The notes: a model not told the origin generated them from the letters alone. A DNA stretch of 64,000 nt from Isoperla grammatica (GCA_945910005.1 OX246738.1:20727686-20791685); one strand, 5' to 3'. Shown: positions 45,321-59,689, counted from the stretch's first letter. A program made the numbers and translations.

Positions 45321-47986
45321 GACGTCTGGTTCTCGTCTGTTTGTACTAAAATGACATAAAATAAAGACAAGCACAATTATACCTACGAACACCTGCATGC
45401 ACAACGTTAATTAAAGTGGAGACTGGCGCATGGTTACTGTTGGTCAACATGACTTGCAAACAAGTACACATGTGACACAGAGGTAATGTTGTACCATGTC
45501 TGTTTAATGCGCACAAGTTCTCTAGTTTAGACAGAATGCTAGTGATATTTCAAGTAAACCATGTACCGGTATTTAAAACTATAGGATTATAGTTGTGCTG
45601 TCATTGTTATGGATTGTGAATTTCCAATGTTGTTGACTATGTATAATTTATTTTATCAGCCGCATGGAAGTGCTTCGTATTTACTTTGTTAGCGTTTTCA
45701 TTGAATAATGTGTAAATTGAACAAACAATGTTTCGATTAATTTTTCATAATGGTATTTATAACATTTGCTGAAATGAACTCTATTCAGTGCTGCAAATTA
45801 AATTAAATTGTAGGAAATGTATTGGAACAGAAACAAAGTGGTATTTTATTTTATAATTATGGTTTTGTTAAACAAAATTATTAAACATAAATACTGAATA
45901 AGTAATACAATAATAAACATTTATAATTATTTTTATTTTTTTACAATGATTATCTATAGGCATAGATTTATTTAAATGTTCAAATTGAATGGAAGTCAAC
46001 GCATTACAGTAATTTTATTTTGGTTGTTCATTTACATGTGATATTTAAATATTATTAACAATACATAAAATGTTATCTTCATCCACGGAAGGAAATTAGA
46101 CAAAACAAAAAACAATGCGAAATTCTTCATTATTTACGTTCCACGGATTGTATTATTTTTGTATTTTACTGAAAATATTTAAACATTCGAAATATAGTGG
46201 TATGGTAAGCTAAATTACGATTATCGGTATAAACTTGTATACATATTACTTTGATGCAGATATGGTGGACCTAGAAAATAGTACATAGTATTTGGTAATT
46301 TTCTTTGTTTTGTTTCCAATGATTTTGAAAGCACACAAATACTTTAAATTTGGAGAACTTTTAATTATAAAATTGTAAATGAAACAAAAATGAGCAATGT
46401 TACTCGTGCTATATTTAAGATGGTGTCAGTGTCACAATTCATATTACAATCGATGTTTTGTGAACGTGCCCCCCCCCCCCCCCCTCAACCCGGTTATCGT
46501 GTGGTAGATTTTCATAATCGTTGTCCAGATCTGGACAACGAGCCTTCCCTTCTTTGATTTCACAGAGGAGCTGATTCGGTTTTATATTATTAATATTATT
46601 AATTATTTTTATTTTTATCTTTTTACGTGTGTAATACAGATAGATTTATTTTCATACAGTGAAAAATACTTTAACCAATACACAAGTGCTCGTGACCAAT
46701 GCGATACTTATTTTCCATTTGAGACAGCAGACAAAAATATCTAGTGCAGCGACAGTAACAAGTACTAGGCTATCCCAATATTATCTATTCTATCTTCATT
46801 TTTTCAGTAGACATAGTTCAGTTCTTATAGAAGACATAATTTTGAAGGTTATATATATATATATATATATATACATATTAATACAACTTCTCACATTAAT
46901 GCTTACCACTTAGATTATTAGTAAAGTAAGACAATGTAATTGGATACTTGCTTTGACCAAACGCAACCACAATTATTCTTAGATTGAGGAATACCAAATC
47001 AGTTGTTAAATCTTGACTACCTAGATAGCGCAAGTGAAATCTATTGTGTTGCTCGTAAAAGCAATGCGTCCTGATACGGGAATACGATGCGGAGCAAACA
47101 CTTGCGAATAAATATGGCGTTGGTTCATACATAACCATTGCAACCCAAAACTTGGCAAACCATACAATAAGCTAGAAATAAAGCCTCCTTGCTATGAGAT
47201 TTATTCCGATACAATGTGTATAGAGTTCTATCATAGGGTTTTGTTCTTCATGATTTAGAGCTGATTTATGTTATTATTGAGGCATAAATCGGGGGCATGG
47301 ATTTATATTGAAATATATGTCGAATTTTATGGTCCAGTGGATACTTTTGGCTGTTGTGTTGTAGACGGCATATGTGAGAGTTAACATGTGATATAAACCG
47401 GTGTATTCGTAAGTTATGTAACAGGCTCCCGCTTCGGCCCACGGCTTTTCAGAGTACGGTCAGTCAGAGATGGGGGTAATATTTTTCACCGTTTGACTGT
47501 AGTCCGCGAAGGTTGCCAGTAAGTCAAACTTATGGCTGACAAGTGACCAAGCATTGCCAAGTTTAAACTGGGAGGGAAAATGCGTCTAGATACACGTTCT
47601 GGGTCCGATGCCAAAATCTCGACATTGGGAATAGGCCGGTCCGCAAGTCGATGGGCCATGTAAGGTTTTCTAGATTTAAGTAGAACAAAATTATTGTGTC
47701 AACTTTGTAGCAATTTTAAAACCCAAAATACTACTTGATGTTTTTTTTTTGTTATACCATCATAGTCATAAATTTAGTTCCATTTATTGTTTGGAGAATT
47801 CTTCTAAATGGCATTATCTTCTTAAATTGTTTTGCTTCTTTCGACCAAAAAGTGAAACTTTTTCATTGCATTGTGCCCTACACTGGCCTTAATTACAATA
47901 AAGTTAAGTAAGTACGAAGGATTGTCCACAAATAGCGATTTCTGTTCAACACAACCTAATCAGTTTTCACTTACTGACAAGTGTTT
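45321..47986. other. Non-coding, left flank of the satellite array
   Basis: A poly-C tract near 46468, a short self-complementary CGTTGTCCAGATCTGGACAACG at about 46519-46540 and an (AT)n run at 46849. No coding feature. Confidence 0.5.
46849..46873. repeat. (AT)n microsatellite
   Basis: A run of about 12 AT dinucleotides ending in ACATATTA. Confidence 0.9.
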
Positions 47987-50900
47987 ACAATCAAACTAAA
48001 CACACTTATATCTCAATGTATACACATGTATCTATAATCAAACTAAACACACTTATATCTCAATGTATACACATGTATCTATAATCAAACTAAACACACT
48101 TATATCTCAATGTATACACACGTATCTATAATCAAACTTAACACACTTATATCTCAATGTATACACACGTATCTATAATCAAACTTAACACACTTATATC
48201 TCAATGTATACACACGTATCTATAATCAAACTTAACACACTTATATCTCAATGTATACACATGTATCTATAATCAAACTTAACACACTTATATCTCAATG
48301 TATACACACGTATCTATAATCAAACTTAACACACTTATATCTCAATGTATACACACGTATCTATAATCAAACTTAACACACTTATATCTCAATGTATACA
48401 CACGTATCTATAATCAAACTTAACACACTTATATCTCAATGTATACACATGTATCTATAATCAAACTAAACACACTTATATCTCAATGTATACACATGTA
48501 TCTATAATCAAACTAAACACACTTATATCTCAATGTATACACATGTATCTATAATCAAACTAAACACACTTATATCTCAATGTATACACATGTATCTATA
48601 ATCAAACTAAACACACTTATATCTCAATGTATACACATGTATCTATAATCAAACTAAACACACTTATATCTCAATGTATACACATGTATCTATAATCAAA
48701 CTAAACACACTTATATCTCAATGTATACACATGTATCTATAATCAAACTAAACACACTTATATCTCAATGTATACACATGTATCTATAATCAAACTAAAC
48801 ACACTTATATCTCAATGTATACACACGTATCTATAATCAAACTTAACACACTTATATCTCAATGTATACACATGTATCTATAATCAAACTAAACACACTT
48901 ATATCTCAATGTATACACACGTATCTATAATCAAACTAAACACACTTATATCTCAATGTATACACATGTATCTATAATCAAACTTAACACACTTATATCT
49001 CAATGTATACACATGTATCTATAATCAAACTAAACACACTTATATCTCAATGTATACACACGTATCTATAATCAAACTAAACACACTTATATCTCAATGT
49101 ATACACATGTATCTATAATCAAACTAAACACACTTATATCTCAATGTATACACACGTATCTATAATCAAACTAAACACACTTATATCTCAATGTATACAC
49201 ATGTATCTATAATCAAACTAAACACACTTATATCTCAATGTATACACACGTATCTATAATCAAACTAAACACACTTATATCTCAATGTATACACATGTAT
49301 CTATAATCAAACTAAACACACTTATATCTCAATGTATACACACGTATCTATAATCAAACTAAACACACTTATATCTCAATGTATATACATGTATCTATAA
49401 TCAAACTAAACACACTTATATCTCAATGTATATACATGTATCTATAATCAAACTAAACACACTTATATCTCAATGTATACACACGTATCTATAATCAAAC
49501 TAAACACACTTATATCTCAATGTATATACATGTATCTATAATCAAACTAAACACACTTATATCTCAATGTATATACATGTATCTATAATCAAACTAAACA
49601 CACTTATATCTCAATGTATACACATGTATCTATAATCAAACTAAACACACTTATATCTCAATGTATACACACGTATCTATAATCAAACTAAACACACTTA
49701 TATCTCAATGTATACACACGTATCTATAATCAAACTTAACACTTATATCTCAATGTATACACATGTATCTATAATCAAACTAAACACACTTATATCTCAA
49801 TGTATACACATGTATCTATAATCAAACTAAACACACTTATATCTCAATGTATACACACGTATCTATAATCAAACTAAACACACTTATATCTCAATGTATA
49901 CACACGTATCTATAATCAAACTAAACACACTTATATCTCAATGTATACACATGTATCTATAATCAAACTAAACACACTTATATCTCAATGTATACACATG
50001 TATCTATAATCAAACTAAACACACTTATATCTCAATGTATACACACGTATCTATAATCAAACTAAACACACTTATATCTCAATGCATACACACGTATCTA
50101 TAATCAAACTAAACACACTTATATCTCAATGTATACACATGTATCTATAATCAAACTTAACACACTTATATCTCAATGTATATACATGTATCTATAATCA
50201 AACTAAACACACTTATATCTCAATGTATACACACGTATCTATAATCAAACTTAACACACTTATATCTCAATGTATACACATGTATCTATAATCAAACTAA
50301 ACACACTTATATCTCAATGTATACACATGTATCTATAATCAAACTAAACACACTTATATCTCAATGTATACACACGTATCTATAATCAAACTAAACACAC
50401 TTATATCTCAATGTATACACACGTATCTATAATCAAACTAAACACACTTATATCTCAATGTATACACATGTATCTATAATCAAACTAAACACACTTATAT
50501 CTCAATGTATACACATGTATCTATAATCAAACTAAACACACTTATATCTCAATGTATACACACGTATCTATAATCAAACTAAACACACTTATATCTCAAT
50601 GTATACACATGTATCTATAATCAAACTTAACACACTTATATCTCAATGTATACACATGTATCTATAATCAAACTAAACACACTTATATCTCAATGTATAC
50701 ACATGTATCTATAATCAAACTAAACACACTTATATCTCAATGTATACACACGTATCTATAATCAAACTTAACACACTTATATCTCAATGTATACACATGT
50801 ATCTATAATCAAACTAAACACACTTATATCTCAATGTATACACATGTATCTATAATCAAACTAAACACACTTATATCTCAATGTATACACACGTATCTAT

Positions 50901-51610
50901 AATCAAACTAAACACACTTATATCTCAATGTATACACACGTATCTATAATCAAACTAAACACACTTATATCTCAATGTATACACATGTATCTATAATCAA
51001 ACTAAACACACTTATATCTCAATGTATACACATGTATCTATAATCAAACTAAACACACTTATATCTCAATGTATACACACGTATCTATAATCAAACTAAA
51101 CACACTTATATCTCAATGTATACACATGTATCTATAATCAAACTAAACACACTTATATCTCAATGTATACACACGTATCTATAATCAAACTAAACACACT
51201 TATATCTCAATGTATACACATGTATCTATAATCAAACTTAACACACTTATATCTCAATGTATACACATGTATCTATAATCAAACTAAACACACTTATATC
51301 TCAATGTATACACATGTATCTATAATCAAACTAAACACACTTATATCTCAATGTATACACACGTATCTATAATCAAACTAAACACACTTATATCTCAATG
51401 TATACACACGTATCTATAATCAAACTAAACACACTTATATCTCAATGTATACACATGTATCTATAATCAAACTAAACACACTTATATCTCAATGTATACA
51501 CATGTATCTATAATCAAACTAAACACACTTATATCTCAATGTATACACACGTATCTATAATCAAACTAAACACACTTATATCTCAATGCATACACAACAC
51601 ACGTATCTAG
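47987..51610. repeat. 47-bp satellite array (about 77 units)
   Basis: A tandem array of a 47-bp unit containing CAAACTAAACACACTTATAT, CTCAATGTATACACATGTAT and CTATAAT, with TGTATACA as a perfect palindrome in each unit. The units are nearly identical and differ mainly at three sites: CTAAAC/CTTAAC, ACATGT/ACACGT and GTATACA/GTATATACA-type. One unit near 49735 is 2 bp short, and the last is disrupted (TGCATACACAACACACG). No spacers exist, so it is not CRISPR-like. High homogeneity implies recent amplification or gene conversion. Confidence 0.95.
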
Positions 51611-52316
51611 AACATTTTTCATGGGATTTATTATTCGAGAGATTTATTGAAAATTAATAAAAAATAAAATTAAAATAAATAGAAAAGAAAAAAGTCAGTA
51701 TAATCATATATTGTTAATTTGTTTAAACACATTTCACGAGAATACATTCAGATTACATACAAATACATACAGATACATACAGATATATACAGATTTGAGT
51801 TTAATTGGTGATACATTTAACAATATCGTCATCGATAGCGTTTACAATAAACCTATCAAGTATCAAACGATGACGCCAACTTGGGTTGAATCCGTGTATA
51901 CACACCTTTAGTTAAAGTGCATGGAATAAACACAGTATTTGCGTGGCTTCGAACGGTGCGTACAGAATAGTGAAGAGCCACGCGTAAAGCATCCAGTTAT
52001 ATCCTCTGCCCACCGTCAAAGAGCCGCGCTGGGGGGGTGGGGGTTATTGGCAACGAGGTATTCAACAGAGGGTATTTATCAGGTCGTCCTCTTTAGACCC
52101 CAAACACGAAAGGTGACACACAGGGAAAATAAACGAATTCCTCTACCATAACGTTTACATGTTCAAGTGTGAGCTTGATGAAGGAAACAATACCGCAGGT
52201 AATACTTGATAGTCGTCGAGCCACACCTATAATCAACAAGTCTATGAGCCTGACGTGTTGAAATATACCTTTGTCAAACTAATACTGCAAACGGATTCCT
52301 GCGTAGACCCAATTGT

Positions 52317-52380
52317 AGTTATTTATTTATTTTATTTATTTATTTAATGTCTATACTTTTCAGTTACTGATTTACAGAGG
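52317..52380 (-). repeat. SINE tail fragment
   Basis: A TTATTTATTTTATTT run followed by AATGTCTATACTTTTCAGTTACTGA, matching the tail side of the SINE at 42789-43000 and then diverging. Only the 3' end is recognisable. Confidence 0.4.
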
Positions 52381-55179
52381 AGGACCTTAAATAAAACTAG
52401 GCTATGCAAACAATTAATAATAATGAAATCATAAATAACAATAACAAAAAAATATAAGAAACTACTGTACCATAAAAAAAATCAAGAACAATAACAAATT
52501 ATTGAGAAATTAAACAAAATAAGATCAAGTGGAAATACATTATATTAGATAATAAAAATAAAAGTATATAAATATGAAAGAACATGAAGGAGAACTATGT
52601 AGGTATCAAACTTTTTAGCATTAAGTTCCTGTTAATGTTCCATAACAACAATAAAAATAAACATAACATGTAAACTCAACTGTTGTATATACGAATATCT
52701 TGTATGCTTCAGTAAACTGAATATTGTATTTGAAAACTAATCTTGTTATCCTACGATATAAGAAAGCGTTATATTTATATGTAACATTTCAATACAGCTT
52801 ACGAAACCACAGAGGACTGTGTTTTCACCTCTACAATTATGAGTACATTCTTGAGGTATGAATACGAAACAAATTGCACGCGGCTTTTTAAAATTTTAGT
52901 ACACCCCAGTGCACTCAACATATTGTTATATTATGTAAAATGATATAAAACACATAATATTTTACAATTAGACGAAGTAAAAGAACACTTATTTTATCGT
53001 GCTATGGTTTGGTATTGCAAAATCGATACAAAATCTTTTTGCAATACATATGACAAGGTATTCGTGTCAGCATTAATATCGTCTTTACGTGTTAATCAGT
53101 CACTATACTAATCACTACTTTATTGAAAATAATTTCTTACATAAGTTATTATTAATGACAGAAAATGCCAACTAAATAGCTCCGAATTAATGGTCATAGT
53201 TCAATTTAACCAGTTGAAGGTATTTATGAACGATAATATTAGATGAGTTGAAATCAAAGCTGTTGCATTTTTTTTTTAATGATATAATGATATGATTTTT
53301 TTTAATGTTGATTGAACAAGTAGTTAATATTCGATAAACTAATAGCGATACTCAAGTAAGGAATTATAAAGTGACACTTTTGGAAATATGTAGCAATTAA
53401 TTATTGTATCTATTTTGTTCATAATTTACACTTATAAATAAAATATATATGAGAACAATACTTTCATCCCGTTCTTAATACCTTCCGTGGAGTTTTCTTC
53501 CTATAAGAACTGAAAATGTTGATTACAATAACGATACAAATTAAAAGCCATCATGGTAAAGAGGGTTGCGTTATGGCATCGTATTTCTTAATTATTATTT
53601 GCAGCAGACATGGCTTTAAAAATGTTACCGGAATGTGAATGTATGCGAGAATAATGAGAGAACCTGCCAGATTTAATGTTTGTACGTGATAGCATTAACC
53701 CTCTTATAAGTTAATAAGCAGATAGTAATGTTTTTATGCTAGGAGCTAAAACCTTCTACAACGGAAGCAAAACCACGCTAATATACGAAGCTATACCAGA
53801 TTATGAACATTGTAAACATTATTTAATTATTTAATGGCCGAGTAAGGAACATAGATGTGCCAAGTCATATTTACTATTTACTCGTGATATAGTAAAATTT
53901 AAACTTTACACTGTAACGCTATTAAATCTTATTTCGAACTGGATGCCATGGATAACACAAACTTTCTGAAAGTTTGGAAAAAGCTTATGGTAATGTACTA
54001 AGAGAAGCTTTATGTCTTAGGTTTTGCTGTTCACCAGATATAACCTTACCTGTACTTGCTTGACGTTTTATTTTAAAAATATTATTCAAATAAGTTTGTG
54101 TAGTAATTCTTTTTAGTGTTCTGCAAAACTTGTCTTTAAGTTGTTTTATAAATAATTACTGGTTGTGTAAAAGTGTTCTTGTACAAAATAGCAGTATTGT
54201 GTGTGAAATATGGAGGCCCATTACGTCTCAGGTGACACAATCAAGGGTAGTTGGACGGCCTTGGACTCTCGCACGTGTGTATAAGGTGAAGGTATCTAGG
54301 TAACGTACCTTTTTTAAATTTAGTTTTTTTGATAAAGGTTGACAAATATTGATATTATGTCTGCAAAAAGTGGTTTCAAAAAAATTGCACTTCTTTTTTA
54401 CGTGTACCGATAGCTTCAAAAGTCTTTACGTTCAGTACTAACACCTCTAGACCATATTTGTCAAGTACACGAAAATGAAGTATGCTATAGGTGGCTATCT
54501 TAGGAATGATGGTATACAATTTTTAAACACTATTATGTGACCAGTTTTTTAATGAATTTTTTCGTGTCACGGTGAAAAGGCACTTGAGTATATTATGCTG
54601 TTTTACTATACCATAACTTAATTATGAAAATAGTGACTTGCAAGAAATAAAGTACTTATCATGCGCTCGAACCTTATCTTCCAAAAATGCTTGCAGTTAC
54701 AAGCCTATGTCAAAGACTTTTCGAGTTTTACTGAAATACGTACACGGATGTAAAGCGCATCAGTTTGCTCGTGTCGCAGTCCAGCCGTTACTACTTTACG
54801 GGTCTAGACAGGTAATTTGCGCAAAGAAATTGTCTCCTTGTGCCCTAGCACCGCTAAACAGTAGTTGAGAACGCAAATGTACAGATGCAATCCAAGTATT
54901 GGAGGGAAACATGACACCAAGTGAGCGGAGTGGCGCATCGCCAGCCGTTACTTTGCGCTAACAAGAGTATCCGCTCGACTGAATTCAGAACGAAGCGCAC
55001 GGAGGTCGGTGGGTGTTGCGGTAGTGGAGGGGAGGAGGGGTACACTTCATACGTCACACAAACACATTTGGAAGTAATTCCTAGCAAAAGTGTTTTTTCA
55101 GATGGGGTAGATTCACCATAAGCAGCGCATTCTCACAGCCTTTTAACTCGGTGCAATGACACTTGCCAGCACGTGGCTT
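52381..55179. other. Non-coding, right flank of the satellite array
   Basis: Very AT-rich to 54.2 kb, then a mixed stretch with CpG-richer DNA at about 54740-55030. No exon or element recognised. Confidence 0.5.
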
Positions 55180-55385
55180 TAACACTGAGGATACCTTTGA
55201 CGGCACTGCCGATACATATATAATGATTCTTGTTGCTTGACGTCTCAATTATTGTATTCATGATATTCGAAATGATCAAAATAGGGATGATAGATGAAGA
55301 TAAAAAAGAGATAGAGATACAAAAACCCATGCCTTATTCGGGATTCGAACCGACGTACGCATGAGCTACCACGGACTGCAATTTA
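55180..55385 (-). mobile_element. tRNA-derived SINE-like copy
   Basis: The minus strand contains GTGGTAGCTCATGCG (box A-like) and CGGTTCGAATCCCG (box B), then a pyrimidine-rich stretch and a body with a TTTCGAAT block, in the same order as the other SINEs. The central block is weakly conserved, so it may be a separate tRNA-SINE family. Confidence 0.45.
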
Positions 55386-57943
55386 ATTGCCATAGTTTAC
55401 AAATGAAATTGTCGTTGGATAAAGTGTGCGTGTTTGTTTGGCACTTGTTACAAAGATTTTTGAACTCATTTAAAACACGACCATAGAAGGGGGCTTTCAG
55501 ATAACCATCGTAATAATATTATTTTCAAATAAACAACCAAACCATTATGTTTACCATAAAAATCGTACTTTTCTTCGTTACAAACATAAAAATAGATAAT
55601 ATCACATACCCTCAGTATTATTTTGTAAATTTATGCCATTTATAGCCTTGACAAGAAACGGAAGATTACTATGATGATCGTTGTGAAAAGTAAATAAGAG
55701 ACATTGGGATAAGTATACAGAAACATGAAGAGATATCCGAGGAACGTAAACACAATGCGAACTAGATTTTTGGAGAATTTAGGCCATAGCCTATTTGGGG
55801 ACACCTTTCATATATGCATAAAAGCTATAAGAACAGGTATATTTTAAAAGTTATAACTCATTAATATGGCATTTAAATTTTTAAAATTTGTTTTTGTGCA
55901 TTAAATTAGAATAAAGTACTGGAGGAAGGTACTGGAATTGAATAAATGTCTGTTTTAAAGTGTTACACTTTCAATGAAGAAACTTTATCTATTATTTGGT
56001 GATCGTTTATAATATGCAATTAGCTACATTTTAATCAGACCGGCACCTCCACCAAAAACCACTTTATCAGTGTCGGCGCTGTACCAGTAAATCATACACA
56101 TATTAAACAATACAAACACAAAGAATGTTATTTTGCTTATATATTATATGGTAATATATTTCTAGTTCACATAACTGTTTACTGAAGACGAAATACTGAT
56201 AACATAATAAACAATGCAATACAATCGAAAAGATTTCCACCAAAAGGTTCCAATGAGGCTTGAATGGCTCCGAGACAGGGCATACAAATTGAATTCGGAA
56301 TAATACTGGTTTATTTTCACCACACCCACGGCATTCCTCGTTTCAAATGTTGATGAGAACATTGCGTGCATTTCAGACATAACGGATATCTCCACCCTGT
56401 ATTCTAATCAACTGAGGTGTTCTGTGTACAAATCTTACATTTTTGCACTGTTAAATAATGTGAAAAATCTTAAAGATAACTTGAATTTGGTTTGAATTAT
56501 TACACAGAATTGTATTCTTCGGAGAATATAGTTATAGTGACCACCTTGATACGTAGACAAGCCAAATACATGCGGGTGGGTACATTAGCGTTTATTTAAT
56601 TGGCAAGTTCTAAATTTGATGTTACTCTTTAATATATATAAGATATTGTTAAACTAATAAGTATTCAATTAATACACGAATTTAAAACAGAAGTAACAAA
56701 TAAAAGAACGTAATATATACGAATGCACACAAAATCGTAATGTCAGAAACAGCGTGTGCTCTTCAACCAATGAAATCGGTACTTACGTCTCCGCATTAGT
56801 TCTATCACGTAAAAAATGTGATGTTGAAATATCTGGTGAATCATATTGAAGACAAAATTTTGTTTAACCTATTCATACAGCTGTTATTTGCTGCTATTAC
56901 ACAACACTCGTTAACATAATCTAGTTGAACTAAATTATTACACACATCATTCTATAACTAGCTTTAAGATCAAGCGTACAAAGTACGAATCACATGGTTA
57001 TGATTATAGGTACGTTGTGTTATTGAGTGTCGTACCTAAATGTGACATAGTAGTGAAGTGTAGTGAGCGTATTTTGTAAAATTCTGCTCAATAGAATTCT
57101 TTTGAATAAAACTAAGTACATTCTAAATTTGGTAATCAAAGCAAAAACTTCCTATAAACTATTTTCTTAATCTTAAACTACGTGTATCACACGTATTACC
57201 TATTGGTTGGCATCTGTATTGTAAAGCGAATACATAATATGACCATGTGGTTACATCATGAAAGTAACACTTTTTTCCAAAGACTGTTTGACAAATGCTC
57301 AGTGTTTTTGGTGGTCGCTTGGTAAAGAGCGGGTTGTGACGTGAGTTAAAGGGCGGCCAGGGGGGGTGAGGTTGGACAAGGGGAGACTGACCACAGCTGA
57401 AACTATGCACGTCGAGCCTGCAAGCCTTCAAAACGACGGTAAGCCAACCATGTTATGTGTGGCCTGTCTCAGGAATGGAACAAAAACCACAAATTCGTGG
57501 ACATTCTGACAAAACAATGGAAAAGGAATAGAGGAATTTTCGTAATATGTGAATTTCTTCTTTGAATCGAAAGGTTCGAGAAATAATCACGTTCAAGTCA
57601 AACAGAATTCGTGACAGAAGGATGGTTTTTCACAGAACGATCTCTTATTCGTGCGCTAACAAGCGCATGAGAATGTCGGGCCTATTATTTGTTCTATTTG
57701 CTTTGCGTTCTTTGAGGGATGTTCTGCAGTCGAGTGTGAGCGAATGTAGACGTGTGTCTGGAAGATGTATGGGGCGTCTCACCGAGCTGTGTTTCATCTT
57801 GTAGTACTGGGAAGACTACCGTGCGTGAGTTGTTGACTAGATGGCTATTTTGACTTATAGATAAAACAAGTAAATTTGAAATTGATGCATCCATCCAAAG
57901 ACATTGGAAAATGGGTTTCAGCAGGGTTGTACATTTTGATAAT
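55386..57943. other. Non-coding
   Basis: Short frames near 56.2, 57.2 and 57.6 kb have no recognisable motif. A small G-rich block lies near 57360. Confidence 0.5.
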
Positions 57944-58140
57944 AGGCTAAGTCCCAACCACAATTGACGGCATCGTAATTGTAATCTGGATCGCAATTGT
58001 AGAAATATGATTTACTATTGCAATCCATTACGATATTACGATTTTGTTGTGAACAGCGCCATAACAACCGAGTAAGTTCACTGTTTCAAGATTTTCGGAT
58101 TACGATTACAATCCCGATGCCGTCAGTTGTGGTTGAGCCT
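57944..58140. mobile_element. MITE with about 35-bp TIR
   Basis: The left end AGGCTAAGTCCCAACCACAA, TTGACGGCATCG and ATTGTAATC is mirrored by the right end GATTACAATCCCGATGCCGTCA, GTTGTGGTTGAGCCT. The arms mismatch at a few positions. No target duplication is clear. The interior holds further ATTACGATT-type subrepeats. Confidence 0.55.
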
Positions 58141-58717
58141 TTAGAGTAAAAGGTATTTGTACCAAATAAATATAAAACCTGACATTATTCAAGACATCTA
58201 TGTATATGTATGTGGGTGTTTACATTTTAGTAATGATAAAACCCGTTTGTTTTATAAAATGGATTCCTGGTAATGCTTAAATATTTTAAAAAGCACTGTT
58301 AATTATTAATCCGTACAAGAATCATACTGTTTTAAATATACAAAAAGTAGACAAGTACAACTTGAAAATATAGCTGATGAATAATGAACTAACAAAGAAA
58401 ACTAACAAAACTGCCTCCGTGATGATATCAATGATAGCTCCTATTTGCGTTGGACAAGAAATGGAGTAAAATTATGGTGTTTCCATTATTGGTATTGCAC
58501 GCAAAGAACAATAAATAATATCAAATCAATTACTGTTGTACCTGTAAAATAAACGCATTTGATTTATGAATACAATATTACGATATGATCTAATATCGCA
58601 GACACAGATATAAAACAAGTTGTTGTATCTTGTGACTCTTCAATTTGAGTCTTCAAAATTGACATCATTTTCAAAACATGTAGTTTGTTCAGCCAGATGA
58701 TTCAGGAAAGTGTCTTG

Positions 58718-58760
58718 TCGTCAAAGTCAAAGTTTTATTTCGTTGTATTGTTTTGTGTGT
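58718..58760 (-). repeat. Possible LINE 3' tail, (TTTGAC)n
   Basis: On the minus strand an A-rich GAAATAAAACTTTGACTTTGACG ends in a hexamer repeat, as in CR1/L2-like 3' tails. Very short, so tentative. Confidence 0.25.
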
Positions 58761-59039
58761 CATTACCAACTTAGATGCTAAAAATAATTCTCGGTATCAT
58801 AATAATTCATCGTGTCCTATTATAACTTCCTTCTTTGATCTTTGGTTTCCTTTTGTGTATCTATCTTGACATTTGATACGTTTATGAACTTGTGACAAAA
58901 GAATATCAGGACTATCACTTAATTGTGAACATTGTCTCATAATTAAAATTTGTCGCCCGAAGGAACGAGAACCCTGACGAAGAGGCGGGGGAGGGGGGAG
59001 GGATTCGTATGTCTTGCGCTCACATCTGGAGTCGTCTCA

Positions 59040-59230
59040 ACCCCTTCTCTGACACGCCCCCTTTCTTAACAAGTGTGTTCTGATTGGTTGTCTATTGGTT
59101 CTGTTCGGCGCATACACCTGGTGGGATACTGAGGAAACTTTATTGTCCGCATGGTATCGTCATTCGACACGAGAGGAGCAGCAGAGTAGTTGTGTTCACT
59201 GCAAACTCCACTCCTCGTACACGTAAGAAC
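59040..59230 (+). promoter_or_regulatory. Candidate promoter and non-coding first exon
   Basis: CACGCCCCC (a GC-box-like site) at about 59052, then two inverted CCAAT boxes (ATTGG) 13 bp apart at about 59084 and 59096, then a TTCACT initiator-like site near 59193 and a CAC/GTAAGA splice-donor-like string at about 59221. The stretch is GC- and CpG-rich compared with its flanks. No coding exon follows recognisably. Confidence 0.25.
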
Positions 59231-59640
59231 CATCTGACGGCGTAACTATTTGAAGCGATGTGTCTGCTGTATACCTTTTTTAATATTCAACCAAAAAGCT
59301 TGAGATTCTATACAAACTTGGAGATACATGAAATTTTTAGTAATAAAGAATAATATTTTAAATCCAATTGAGTGACAATTATATTGTAGTATTCATGATA
59401 AATAAACAACGATGAGTTTAACGTTTTTCACAGGTTATCACTACGACACAGACTGGCAATTTATATTATAGTATCAAAACATATGGATGAGTGTGTGGCT
59501 TGTTTTGAAACCAATCCTATTTCTATCATTATTATCAGTCTTTTCATCCCCAAATAATCCAGTACATCGCATATTTTGGAGTGTCTTTGGCAATTATTCG
59601 AATCTCACAACTGATTTATAATATTTTACATATTATACAT

Positions 59641-59643
<3 letters not shown>

Positions 59644-59686
<43 letters not shown>
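59644..59686. repeat. (AT)n microsatellite, about 21 units
   Basis: An uninterrupted 43-bp AT dinucleotide run, the longest in the window. Confidence 0.95.

Positions 59687-59689
<3 letters not shown>

Noticed and set aside
47987..51610. Regular 47-bp repeats as a CRISPR-like array
   Set aside because: Units abut directly with no unique spacers, and the surrounding DNA is eukaryotic; it is satellite DNA.
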